DNA of 64,000 nt from Quillaja saponaria (Eukaryota > Streptophyta > Magnoliopsida > Fabales > Quillajaceae): positions 34,531,235 through 34,595,234 of the forward strand of contig CM055607.1 of assembly GCA_029379385.1 (NCBI GenBank), given 5' to 3'. Below, piece by piece: positions 47,651 through 61,200 of this stretch; position 1 is the first letter of the stretch; each line of letters begins with the position of its first letter. The position numbers were made by a program, and so were the translations under genes. A model generated the notes under the pieces. It searched no databases, was not told the origin of the DNA, and worked only from the letters and a program-made list of their open reading frames with translations.

Positions 47651-50301
47651 TTAAATAATCGTACCATCCCTAATTATAGAATCTTTTAGCACCACTGTGG
47701 TCAGTCAGCCTCCTCTAGCTTCTGCAATTTGATAGATAATATGCATTTCTGAATTATTACAATGCCCGCGATTAAAACTAAAATGAAATCAATGAGTAAT
47801 ATTTGGTTTGACAAGGATATCCTATCACTTCTGAGTATATTTTTATTTAGAGATAGATATGTACTTAAACATCAGCATTCAGCAGCAGTTGGTTTATGCA
47901 ATTACACTTTTTCATGTATGTCAGGATCAACTTGATCTCGAAGTGCAGTAAATGTTCCTTCTTCTTTATTGATAATTTATGCAACAAAAACATCTCAATC
48001 CTAGATTGGTGAAGAAACCGTTCACATTTTGAAACAGAAAATATAATGAAAATATATTTATCACTCACATCTCTGTTGGCAATGACCACATTCTTTCCAA
48101 TTCTTGCATTCTTGTCAATTATACATTTCCTGTGAAGTAGATATACATATTTGGAGTTAATATTTTCAAGTTACATAGAAAAGGAAATTATTAAAGATGT
48201 AGAACAGGAAGGAAAAACATAATTAACATGCATGTAACAATACATCACCATTATGCTTCTGTCACATGCAGTATAATGACTAGGTACAAAGCTCTCATTT
48301 CCTTTTGTTTTTTTCAGGTGCCAAGCTCCCAATTTCTACAAAGTGATATTTTCAGTTTTGTGAAACTGTGTGAACTTGTGCGACATTACCTTTCAGTAAA
48401 AGCTCTCTACATCAGATGCAGCTCTCTTATTCAGACCCCACAGTGAAGTACCCTCCCTATCCCCAACCCATTTTTCAGCTTACCTAAACATGAAAGAAAG
48501 GATCAACTTGTTCAACCTCCCAGTCATTTAACGGTCTCACAAGGGGAACATAACATTGCACCTCATCCCTCAAACAATCGCATCATCAGAAACAAAGCAT
48601 TCCTGTTAACTGCTATTGAGGACAGACCTGGAAGCTTCCATTTAAAGTATTAACACCACATCATTCATCTTTCCCATACAGAAAACGTGTCCACTGCCCA
48701 TGAAGAAATATATAAACTCGAAAACCATTGCAAACATTCCACATGCTAACATGACAAGGTTTCCGGACTAACAGTTTACTTACCCTATACTTAAAGCTCA
48801 CAAAATCTTCTTAATAGATAATGCTTTTTCCTCACAGCATTGCACCATTACTCAAAAAACTTTCTAATCCCTATTCTTAAAGCTCACAAAATCTTCTTAA
48901 TAGATAATGCTTTTTCCTCACAACATAGCACCATTGCTCAACAAACTTTCTAATTATTTATATCCCTGACATGTGTTAGACTTTGGAAATTGGAAAACCC
49001 TGCAATATAAGAGTAGCAAGTCACTTTGGATACAATTTGATTCATCTCCCGAATTGAGTGGTGTCACAAACATCTACAGATTATTACCTTCCTGGATAGT
49101 TTCCCTGTAGAAAGAACAGGGTGGTGGAAGATCAGAAGAGGAGTGGTCTTCCTATTTCTAACATGAGTAGAGGCCATCATCAGATAAGATCAAAACACGA
49201 TCATATTCTGATTAGTGAATGATTAACTTCAAAGGACATGAACCCAATCTGCTGCTTCTTTCTGCCTCTAATAAAAAATGACGCATAAAACTTGTCCAGA
49301 GAATTGTGTTATCGGTGAGAAGCTAGAACTTAGTTGCTGACCAGCACAATATGGCTGTGCACACGCGGAGTGAGAATTGAGTGCAGTGACAGAATAAGTC
49401 TGTACTTTATATATTTGAAATTGGAAGATCCACAATGATGAGGAAAACCAATTTGATGGTTATAATCTTTTAGTAACTGCACTGGAGACATTTCTATAAA
49501 TTAAAGTAATCTCTTCCAAGTCCTTAATCATGAGGGCAAGGTTCATCATGCTTTGAGTTTAATGAGCTCTAGCTTTTGCTAGATTTCTTCAAGACAAGAG
49601 AATTCAAAAACAGAACGAGCAAATAGTACCTTCAGCTCCACCCCAGCCTCCAGTCTTGAGCGAACTCCCACAATGGAATGTTTAACACTGCATTCTCTTA
49701 AAAAGCACCCATGTGAAATCATAGAATCAATTACCTACAAATAAGGGTTATTGCACAGTCGCATTAAACACAACTAACTGAAAATATTAGTGAGATAAAT
49801 TAAGTACCTGGCACTCAAAATATTAATTGGTGGTAGAAACCTAGGAGAAGTGAATAATGGCTCCATTTGATCATATAACTGAAACTTGGGAAGCTTCAAA
49901 ATGAAAGGAAACATATATTGCAGCTTATAAACATGTTTGCACAGATGATGCTAACAAATTTCATCTAGTAAAAAATTTAAAAAGAGTAAGAAACTTACCT
50001 GATCCATAAGGGCGAAATTTGCATTGAAGAAAGATTTTATGATCCCAATATCTTCCCAGTAGCCACCGAATAAATAAGCCTACCATAAAAAATTACCATC
50101 TATTAGTCTGCTGAGAAATTCAGCTCAAGACTACTTCTTTCTCGTGTGTGTGTATGTTGTGCGCGCACACACTATCAAGCAGAAATAAATGATTTAAGCA
50201 TTGACTAATATGGACTTTGGGATTCTACCTGAACGTTATAATCTTTTGTGACCATAGGAATCACCTCTGATCCAAAATCATTGGCTGTTGGACATTGCCA
50301 A
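47651..50301 (-). pseudogene. Relic of an ADP-glucose pyrophosphorylase large-subunit gene (3' half)
   Basis: AGPase makes ADP-glucose for starch in plastids. Exons still recognisable on the minus strand: 50301-50229 (CPTANDFGSEVIPMVTKDYN), 50079-49999 (AYLFGGYWEDIGIIKSFF), 49893-49808 (LPKFQLYDQMEPLFTSPRFL), 49734-49630 ([20 protein letters not shown]), 48129-48069 (KCIIDKNARIGKNVVIAN) and a damaged last exon 47721-47651 (TTVVLKDSIIRDGTII-stop). These are C-terminal catalytic-edge and beta-helix parts of the large subunit. Breaks: nucleotide-binding N-terminal exons are absent upstream; the 49893-49808 to 49734 junction shifts frame into a stop; the exon normally carrying MMMGADYYQTE is not found between 48130 and 49629; the last exon has lost about 12 codons with a frame change. 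Splice sites are largely preserved, suggesting decay after a deletion rather than a retrocopy. Confidence 0.85.
48784..48955. repeat. 86-bp tandem duplication inside the AGPase relic
   Basis: The unit with CTTAAAGCTCACAAAATC, TAGATAATGCTTTTTCCTC and CTTTCTAAT occurs twice, with CTTAAAGCTC beginning at 48790 and again at 48876 (period 86). The copies differ at only a few positions. It lies in the gap where an AGPase exon is missing. Confidence 0.85.
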
Positions 50302-52237
50302 CTGAAAGATGACATGAAAGAAATCAAGCTTCATCACATTTCTGAATTAAACAATAGAAACAACTACCATGTCTGTCAAAAGTATTTCTATCTTAGAGAA
50401 TATAGCTAAGGTCTCAAAGACTCAAACTCACAATAAGCCTAACCATTGTTGGTAAATAATTCCAGAGATATATGTTAATGAAAGCTGAACAGAAAAGTTC
50501 TACCCAGGCAAACTGAAGATTCACCAAGATACATATGCTAGCACTCTACTAAATTTTTTTGCTTTATTTCACTTTCATCTTTTTGGCATCTCATAATCGT
50601 TCGGTATCTGGATGTACCTTTAGCATATACCAGATAATTATCATTGCAAGTGGAATGCCAGAGGTTTTCATGACATATCCACATATGTTACAACTTACAA
50701 CTCTCAGTTACTAATACCATCACTTTCAGCTAATACGTTTTATAAAATACCACTCCCATTCTGTTTCCTTGACCTCCTTACAGTTAAAATTCTCCTGGCT
50801 CCCGCCTACCCCATAAAATCTTTAGCAACATCAACAAGAGCAGAAGTAGTCAAGAACCTTTTACTTGTTCTTTTCCTGGGAATGTTTATGGGTTTTCCTG
50901 GAAAACCAGATAGTGCACCCTTGGAATGCACAATATTCACTTCATTGAGGAAGAATGAGGATGACAGAAGCTTTTCATGGTGGAATGACGGGATCTTGGA
51001 GCTCAGTATGGTGTAAAATTCATGCAACTCACCCATCATCACCATTATCACATTAACATGTCTTACATAACTTTAAGTTTCATAAAAAAAACAGGTAATC
51101 TATGAACTAAATCCAACAAGAAGACCCTTTTGGCTCCTCCTCTGAAGCCAATGTCCTGTGCTCCTTGTAATAAATAATACCAGAAAAAAAGTGCCAGTTT
51201 CATGAACAGGTAAGCTATGAAACAAATTCATGATCTCATGCTGTCAATTTAAGAATGAACTCAAGAACTAGAATAACATAGAATAACCCATCAAAAGCAA
51301 AGTAATATTAAATGGAATAAAACATTACAGAATAAATTTTGGAAATGCTTATAGCTATTCAATCATCCATAAAGGATAGAACATATGCTTATCTAAAAAA
51401 TTGGGAACAAATACCTCTATAAAATAATTGTGTTGGAATAATATAAAATGGAGGAAACAAAGAAGCGCAAAAAAAGCAGCACAAGTTGTGTTGTAAATTA
51501 CCTATGTTTATTTGAAGAATAAAGGAAGTTTAAGTACAATGAGTTGCCTCAAGTTGCAGCAAAGAATGGCTTAATGGCTCCAAACAAGCGCACGAGTCGG
51601 TTTTTCAACTCCAATGAACAGCAGCTATCAGCGACAACGGTTTTAGATTTGTCGTTTGAGTGACACAAATCTTATTGTTAGGTTGTTCATGTTTCGTTGT
51701 TGCCAAGCGGTATGGTTCCATTTCAGCAATACACGCTCATAATTTCTGTTGATTTATCTTCATAAAGCTTTATATCTTCAATTAATATTCTTCTGATAGT
51801 TTTCCTTGTCAAGTATTAGTCTATTAAACAGACTGAAAGAGATGATGGAGGTGTTAGAAAATAAACAAAATTTAAAAGAAGAAAAAAAGATTTTGCAGAT
51901 TGGATGGTATATCATAGAAATTTGATTGCATATTCTTGGAGTTCTCCCGCTGGAATGAAATTCATAAAGTAAAAACTAAAAGACTTTGTTTTTTGTATAA
52001 AGCATATTCTCAGAAAATTATATATTTTCATACAACAATTTTCTAAGCACATATTGCTATTGATCTACACGAGCCTAAAGTTAGCATGAAAAGAAATGAC
52101 TACAACATATATGTAGGCTGACTGACTATTATGAACAAACAAATACATTGGAAAGAAGGTAGGACCTTAGGTTGGGGATTGAGGAGAAACTAAAACAGTC
52201 AATGCTAGCTGCACTATTTTTCAAGAGCATTGCAGTA
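50302..52237. other. Spacer between AGPase relic and paladin gene; possible AGPase first-exon remnant
   Basis: A minus-strand open stretch (51050-50806) ends in …TSALVDVAKDFMG with GGGTAGGC, a possible donor, right after it. Its composition (Ser-rich, basic) and position would suit a plastid-targeting first exon of the AGPase gene, but I cannot confirm the match. If so, all exons between it and 50301 were deleted. The remainder, about 51100-52237, shows no gene apart from paladin 3' UTR sequence. Confidence 0.35.
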
Positions 52238-55200
52238 TTACTTATCAATCCGAAGGTTATTACATAGATGTCCTAGTTCAGGCCTTGCATTCATCCAAGC
52301 TGAAAATTCCATATGGGCGGGAGAAGTGCAGTAGAGATAGGATCTGAAGGTGATTAGGAAAAAATACCGCCTGCAAATGAAGGGCAAATGGGTAAACACC
52401 AAACATAGCATAATGACACTTTTAATCTCTTACTGTTTTGAAAAAGGGTCGAGAAGATCTACTCTTATCTTCTAAATTTTGATATAAGCAGTCCAAGAAA
52501 AAGGTTGGTTAATCATCAAAAGATGAATTTGAATAAGTAATATTTGCAATGACGTATTACATTAAGTCTCACAACGAAGGAGGAGGGACTGAGCAATTCA
52601 GGTAACAAAAACTTTGAACCTCAAGATATGAGGAACAAGGAACTGACCTTAAAGCCTTGAGACCAATGTCCATAATGTATGCTTGATGCTCATCATCACC
52701 ACCAGTAAATTTCTCAAGTTTTTTTCTGTAATAAAGAATATCATCCCGTAAATGCCCTGCACCTGCACACCTATTGCATGAAGAACATTTTAGTACCATT
52801 ATAGGCATGTCCTTATTTCTCTTTGAGAATAATTAGGCCAACCAGGAAACCACTAACAAGTCAACAAGGATCTAATTATCCCCAGAAAACATAAGGCATT
52901 AACTGCATAACTACTATAGGAAAATGAAATACAATCACAAAATTGTTTCCTGCTATACCTTTCAATGATAATATCGACATCTGCCTTGCTTTGTGGACCA
53001 TACACAAGAACTCTTGTAAGGCTCAGTATGTCGCGGTAATCACCCATACTCAATGCTTCATCAGAAGCTCGAGAAGGCAAGTTCCACTCAGTCATGGAAG
53101 ATATATTTGGACCAACCAATGATTGTGGAATTTTTGATGCAAAGCTTGCCTCTGCACCAAGTCTAATACAAATGATTGCCATTGCATACGCGACTCCACC
53201 AAATCCTGTGTGTGATATAAAAAGGTAACACCCTGCAGAGCTACAAAGAAAGAAACAAATAGTTGCTTAGAATTACATCCATCCTACTTAAATGAGGAAG
53301 AGAATATTACAAAAGTAATATGTTTGCAATAGTGGTTAGCTAGACCATGCTTCCCACGGATGGCATCGTGTACTGGTCGGCCCAACAATAAAACATATAA
53401 AAATATTATCTGTAACTCTTTCAATTATCCAATAATTGCACTTTTAGGAAAACACATAACAATGTCTGCAAGTTGGATGCTTACTCATCTTTGCAGTACT
53501 GGATTGCATCAACATCAGAAGCTAAAGCATCTCTTTCTCTTGTTAATGGTATCCTCCTATATACAATATTATACCCCTCATCTTTCAGAGAAGCATATGC
53601 TTCAGCAGGTGTCTTCACATCATCTGCCAAATTATTCTCCCAGTATCCCACAACACTGGACTGATTAGTTGCAGGGCAATATTCTTCACGATGTAAAAGC
53701 ATTCTCCCACCAGATTGTGTAACCTCAGATAGTATATCCTCTTTTAGTCGAGCTTCCATGTGTTCCACCTACATAAAGGTTGTCAAAAGAAGAGTGAGGA
53801 AGCGCACTAGGTTTGGTGATAAGTTCTGATAGCATAACACAAGGACACACATGTATAACGTTTGAGATGACACACCACAGGACCAGTGATTCCCACATGT
53901 TTGAGTGTATCAACGGGTTTGTTTAACTCCCTCAGGACAAATGGAGTTCCATTAATGTAAACAACCGCTTCCTCTCTGAGATCCGTTACAATAACTTTTT
54001 GAGCAACTGACTCTTCTGCTTTTGGCTTAGCACCTAAATATGTTAGCATCTCCTTGGCACCAGCAACGGTTGGAGTTGCCATGCTATAGACAGGATATTC
54101 ATCAACCTGAAGGAAAATGGAGTTTTAGAAAAACGAAATGTTTTTCCAAATACTTATCAATATCTTATTTCTGTTGATAAAAACATAAACAAGCCATTCA
54201 TACAAAGAATGCAGTCTTTTACACATGAACGTGTGCCTACATGCACTCATACAGACACACAACAAATAAGAAGTGGAATGTAATTGATCACAAACAGTTT
54301 TATCCCTCTTAGCCAATCAATTTACTCCTCAAACAGATGATTAATCAACAAAGTATATATCATTGGGAATTTTACATGATCAATATGTAACAAGGAAACT
54401 ATCCTAGCTTTATGATGAAATCTGACTTTTGTTAGCATCTATATTCTGTTGTCTTCACAAGAGAACATAACGGAGAAATCCACATTCATAATCTACATGC
54501 AGCTTTGCTTGATGCATAATACCACAACTAATAAGCCCCAATTCCTCAAGCCTTTATATTAACAAGCTGGAAGTTAATAGGGAAAGGACAGGAGAAATAT
54601 TAACCCCAGTGGTGCCTCCTTGAGAAAGATAGACCAAGAAAGTTATTTGCAATACAGTATCAAGGAATCTCTTAGACTCAGACTTGACATTTGGGTCAAA
54701 TGAAACATATTGAACAGTAGTGCAACAACAACTTTTAATCCTGATGTTTGGGGTCCGCTTAATGAGTCTCCTACAGACCTTACCTGCTTTCTCTGAATCA
54801 ATTATAAAAATTTGATATCTTGTCCTTCTCTGCATTCTTTGCCATAAGTCTCCTCCAAACGGATGTAGCTTACATGTAAAATACCCAGGGAAGCAATCTC
54901 ATTGATCCGTCACAACCATATGTTCTAGTGTTCAACCAATGCTCAGTCACTCTTCCCAAACTTCACTGTATGCCCCTAACTTACAATCTTGAATTCACTT
55001 TATTTAACAAACCCAAATAACAATCTTTTCCTAAAAATCAGTGCCAGTTACATCAGATCTCCACTCATTAAGCATTATATTAAACATCAAAGTTTGGTTA
55101 AAGATGCTAGCTAACCACATACTTCTCATCTGACCTAACTACCTATACATTTCTAGACCTCAATACATATATTAGCTACTCTGGAGTCAAAGTAGCAGAG

Positions 55201-58200
55201 TGGAAATCATTTGGGTAATAGGTTTTCAGTCATTTAATGTATCTGAAACTCCAAACTGAACTAACTGAAAAAATAAGGTTCTGGTTACCGGTTCTTCAAT
55301 CCAACATTAAGCCACATAAATTCTTGAGACATTCCAATATTGGATTTCATTCTTTTATTTTATTTTTCTAATTTTAAAGCATAGCAATCCACACCACATA
55401 CTGGGGAAAAAAGACATTCAAAACCCATATTCTGAATCTTACATATTTTCACATTATAAATTTAGAGATAATAAAGACAATTGGAATATTTACATACTTT
55501 CAAATAAACCATATACTCAAGACATAGGACTTTATTATGTAAATCCTCTATGATCGGAAAGCATTGTGAATATCATAAAACATATCCGATCATTTATCAC
55601 CAAACAATGCAATGGTTTCGTGAACAACATTTATCACCAAACAAACTTATGTCATAAACATATGAGAGGTGCTAATTCTACCTACGCTTGGATGATCCCA
55701 TAGGTCCCCACGGAATGTGTAGCCTTACAGTCTGGCATCACAAATTTGATAATAGTTAGTTCCTATTTAAGTATATATGTATGTAAGAATACCTTGTAAA
55801 CATGTGGTGCACCATGAATTTGTATGTGGCTGGAAGTTCTCTGACCAGGAAAAAAATACATTTTCAGTATAGAACCTTTCCCTAAAACAGAACCATTTCG
55901 GTCCTTGACAATGGACTCCATCACTGCATCTCCATGTTGGGACTCGTGTGGTGCTCTCAATTCCTCCTAATTTTCCAAATCAAGTTAGGTAGCCAATCAT
56001 ATTCCAGTGGAAGTGGAGTAATAAACACAAAAAGAGAAAGACAACAATGACAAAGAACAATATGGTCAGCCCTTGAATCATTAAATTGCCAAGCAAAATT
56101 AAGATAAGAGTCTCTAAGTCAATAATGAGAAGAAGATTTACAGGGACAGTGAGAAATCGCCCAGGCCTTAGTCTTATGCTCCATTTCATTGCTTGGACCT
56201 CTGGCCTCTGATGCAACCAATTCTTAAATGTCATTTTGGATTGTCCTTGTTCACAAAATCCATCAAACGCTTCACTTCCAAGATATGCTGCAAAAGCAAT
56301 TAAACGGAAATATCGCTCCAAGTACTCAGCACCACGGTTCAGTGCCACCCTTCTTACCCTAGGTTCAACATGTTGTTGATTGAACACTTTTCTGTATTGT
56401 AGAACAGCTTGACGTATATTCTGCAGTGCAGAACATCTATCAATAATAGCATCTAAGGCCTCGCGACACTCCACCCCATTATCAAATAATCTTGTTATCT
56501 TCCACAGCAACAGAATGTCATTTATTCCAAAGACACGGCCTTGCTCCTCCTCTGTTCTTATTCCTGATCTAGAGGTTGATACAGTGACATTACCTCCAGT
56601 TTCGTCACCACTTGAGGAATCACCATCCACTTCTTCATGCACCACATCATCTGTCAGGACTTTAATGGGCCTCCCATAATCAATTCGAAGTTTCAGAAGG
56701 CAAGCAATAACGGTACCAGTAGTTGTCCTTCCCCTTCCCATCTGTGGATGCAATGAGAGTTTGAGAGAGAGATAAAAAAATAAAAAAGAGAACCAATAAA
56801 TAAGACCACGTTAATGAATAAGCATGTATAGCACAAGAGATAAAGGATTAAAAAGATACCTGGCAATTGAAAACAAAAGCAGTGTCTTTCGGAGCAGATG
56901 CAATATTCACTGCCAATATGTCAAAGTCTGAACTTTTGGGAGCTTTACCATCAGTTATGGGAACACGTGCGTACTTAATGGGAAAACCATCAGCTTCCAG
57001 GCTTTTGAAAACCTCAAGTGGGGTCTGAATGGCACCAGGATCAACATGCTCCCAAGCATCAAATATCTGCCCATCATCTGTTTCATGAATAACCATTATG
57101 GCACCCCCATAGAGTTCAGCTTCTCGCAGGATATCTTCTTTCAACCGACCTTCCATTTTCTCCACCCTCTCACGACCAATTCCCTGAAAGCAGCAATTGT
57201 GATTTTCAGTTTACCAACAATGGCCCGTGAAATTTGGGGACAAAAGTTTTCAGATAACAATGAATAAAATTCAGAGATCTTCAAGGCTTCTTGAACTCCA
57301 ACTAATCCTTCATGCTAAATTTTTTTCAGTTTCTGTTGGATCTTGAGCATTTTTGGGAGGCATCCCCCCCCCCCCCCCAAAAAAAAAAAAAAGAGAAATG
57401 TCAAGGATCCAGCCCAGGGCAGTGGCCAGAAACATGGATATGAAGCTTTACTTTCTTTCTTTTTGAGTTCTGAGAGTGAGGGCAAGCACTTATAGTGGTT
57501 CCAAAAATTGAGACTTTTAATACCATTGTACCCTCTTAGTGAAATTTCCTTCACATCTCTTCCAGAACATGGAGTCATGGCTAGGGGTGGCAATGAGCCG
57601 AGCTAGCTCGTGAGCTACTCGTTAAGAGCTCGGATCAAGCTCGGCTCGTTTTCTAAACGAGCCGATCTTGAGCTTTATTTTAAGCTCGTTTAGTAAAACG
57701 AGCCGAGCTCAATCTTTCCAAAGCTCGGCTCGTGAGCTCGTGAGCTAGCTCGTTTAATATTATTTAATAATTTTTTTTATTATTTATATATACATTTATA
57801 ATAAATATATTTATATACAACAAAACTAACACAAATTGTTACTTGGTTTAGTGGTAAACTGCACAAATTTTCACTAAGAGGTCTTGGGTTCGACTCTCCT
57901 TGCCTACAAAACATTTTTAGAATTTTCAAAAAATTTCACGAGCCCTTAACGAGCCGAGCCGAGCTTGAATATTTGCTCGCGAGCCCTTAACGAGCTTAGG
58001 CTCGCGAGCCTAAGACGAGCTCGAGCCGAGCTCGAGCCCACCTAAAATGAGACGAGCCGAGCCGAGCTTTGCCAAAGCTCGGCTCGAGCTCGGCTCGTTG
58101 ACACCCCTAGTCATGGCCATGTAAAACAACAACATATCAGAAGTCGGTAAGTAACCAGTCTAAAACTTCTCAGCCATTTCCATTAAATAAGTTCAGTTTT

Positions 58201-61200
58201 CCATTTCAGAAAATCAGGTACAATGGGCCAATGTTAGCTGATTAGGTTTTAGTATTGTTTATACAACTTTACCTCCACTTTTAAAACCATATAAGATCAT
58301 AACCATGTACTATAATAAAAATTTCATAGATGGAAAAAACAGACAAAGCAGAACTATGACCAGACACAATTTATACATGGACCAAAGCTGACAAAGAGAG
58401 CACACGAGTACAAAAATGTTTTTCAACAGTCACTGGTGCTCGAGTGCAGCAATTCAAATTAGAAGCAGGGAAATTTTGAGAAGAAGGAAAGGAAAAGGAG
58501 AAAACAGAAACCGAAAGACCACATATAACAGTTAGGACTAGATTGTTATGTTACATCCTATTTATGAATTAGAAGGGGAAGTTCAGTTATCTACATCACC
58601 ACACAGCTAATGCCATTGGAATGCAGTGGGGGTAGCAGGATAATTACTGACAACAATGCCAAGCCACTCAAATTTTATTAAGCATTGGTTGGAAGTCAAA
58701 ATTTACCGTGTATTCCAGCATGTTTTTGTATGGTCTTTCAACCTCCCTGAGAACAAATGGTTTCCCATTGATGTAAATAACAGGTTCTTCTCTCATATTA
58801 TGCCAAAAAACTGGGCGCCTGCCTTGTGAGCTTCCAATCCTAAGAATGACAGATCGAATTCCATCAATAGTTGGATTTGCTACTCCATAAACAGGAAACC
58901 CAGGAACTTCTCTAAAATTTGGTGCACCCTCCACAATCTCTGGTAAACTTGGGTTTTGGCAACCAGGACAGTGATCACTTTTTAGAACAGTTTGACTTCC
59001 AAGAACCTCTCCATTTCTCTGGGCAGCTACCACATCCATCTCAGAAGGACGGCCATCAGCAGATTCAGCTATCTTCATTAGAGATGGCTTCAGACTAGAA
59101 TATCCAAGCGCACCCATTGGGTTTCTCCTGAGTAACCTGCGACAGGGACATGAGTAACATGAGAAAGAGTTGTAACACACCAAGTATATACTACACCTAA
59201 GATGTTGCTGATAGTTGAATCACAGAGAGACCAGACAAATCTAATAGTTAGGTAATTGTTGCATGATATGGTAGGAATAATTAAAACAAGAAAACTATAC
59301 TTGGCAGAATGAGTCCAACAATGTGTATTTTGGGTAAGTAAGTAAAACACTACATTCCATTTACAAGAATTTTCAATATCTTAGCATGCATCTACAACTC
59401 TCCTCAGTGCCTTATGCAGTAGGACACAAGGGGCCCCACAATAAAAGATGAAAATAAAGAGAAGGACATAAGAAATTAGGTTTAATTGATGCCTTTCTCA
59501 GTCTTGTAAGCCACAATTTTTAGTTAATAATCTCTAGGTGGGATAGACGTAAAGTAACAAATACCTACGCAAGAAAGTTGCACTACTGCCTTATCACTTC
59601 ATGAACTTAACTACAAAAGTTCTTAGCTTCATTGTCAAGAATTGATAGTAAAAGACCTAAATCAATCTCATTCCCTACCTTCTTGGAAGATAGACAAACC
59701 GAAATTAAAGGCCCTCACCAGAACCAAGGACCAGGGCCTACTAAGACTTCCAAGAATGTGAGGCCTGAAGCAGTAGCAAACCTAGTTGCATTAACAAAAA
59801 GCACTAAGCCCAATCACTTTTTTTCAATATGTAAGGTACACACATCATTTTTTGACCATCCAGGCCTATTTAAAGCCTTGTTCTCAGAATCTCAAGTAAA
59901 ATCCAACAAGTATGTCCTTTCTTAATGCTTCCCAAGCCAACAATCCAATCCCAATTTGGAATTACAATTTACATTCATCAATAATAAATGTTAGTATGGT
60001 AGTACCCAAGCTTCTATTGTCAATCCACTAGAATCAACATGAACAGAGGAAATGAAAAAACAAAAATGACAAACTATGGACTTTAAAATGATCTATATTC
60101 ATATATCTACCTGCGAATAATGCTATAAAGTTCTGGCCTTGCTCTCATCCATTCAGAAAAGCTGCTATCACCAACAGAAGTATAACGGAGTGATGCCCTT
60201 TCTGAATGAATATATACAGCAAAACATATAAGGAAGTAGTATCTCTCCAAGTACTCCACGAAAAAAGAAAGTGATGCTTCCCTTTTCATCTCATCTGGTT
60301 GACGCAGAATGCTATTGCGATAGGTGGCAATCGCTTCACGTAAATTCTGAAATTCGATTAAAAAGTGGAAATTAAAGCTTACATGTATAAAGAAAAATAT
60401 TTTCATATCAAAAAGCTAACATATGGCCAAATTTAAACTTATATTTGAATGAAATGGGATTAGAGAGCCAGACCTGCATAGAGGCACATCTATCAATAAC
60501 TTTATCCACTTGTCTTTTGCCTTCAACACCCCCCTGAAAGCATGTCAGCGGTTAATAGAGATGTTACAATGGAAAATGCTACATGTTCATCTAGAAGAAA
60601 GAACAGCTAGTGTCATTACCTCTAATACCCGAATCAAGCTTCTTATGACTGCATATTCTCCTCTACGAAATGCCTCTTCCGAGTTTGGAAATTGGTCAGT
60701 GACATTTGTGCCAGGGTCATAAACTCTCCCAATAGAATTGGTTCGTGGGATACCTAAAATGTAACGGTTAACATCTAAAAATATTGGTTGCGAAAAGAAT
60801 TACAATTTTTATCTACAAGAATAGAGACTACGAATAAACTGAGTGTGACTATGAAAGAGGTATATTAAAGGAGTCAATAATATTAATGAGGCATTTGCAG
60901 ATTTTCTTTTCCAAATGGTTATTTAAGTATATATGCCCCACATGTCCATTTTTAAAGTTGTAGCATATTGTGTTATATTGACACATGCTTATATCTAATA
61001 TCCTTGTAGCCTTTGTTTAGTCTCTTGAACAGGATGAGCTAACACTTCTAAAGGATTCAAGAAAACAGCTTAATTTACTTGAACGGCATGATAAACAGTT
61101 TAACCTCAGAGTACATCACTACAACATGATGCAGGATTACCAAGTAAAAAACAAAAAAGTTAAAATAACCAAATTACTACGATGCCCAATGAACTATAAA

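Noticed and set aside
48784..48955. CRISPR-like array
   Set aside because: Only two long near-identical copies without spacers, in a plant nuclear genome.
50142..50172. GTGTGTGTGTATG…GCGCGCACACAC as a regulatory palindrome
   Set aside because: A simple-sequence dinucleotide tract within an AGPase relic intron; no evidence of function.
57844..57899. A functional tRNA gene
   Set aside because: A and B boxes are present, but acceptor, D and anticodon stems do not pair convincingly, and the segment is inside a MITE.
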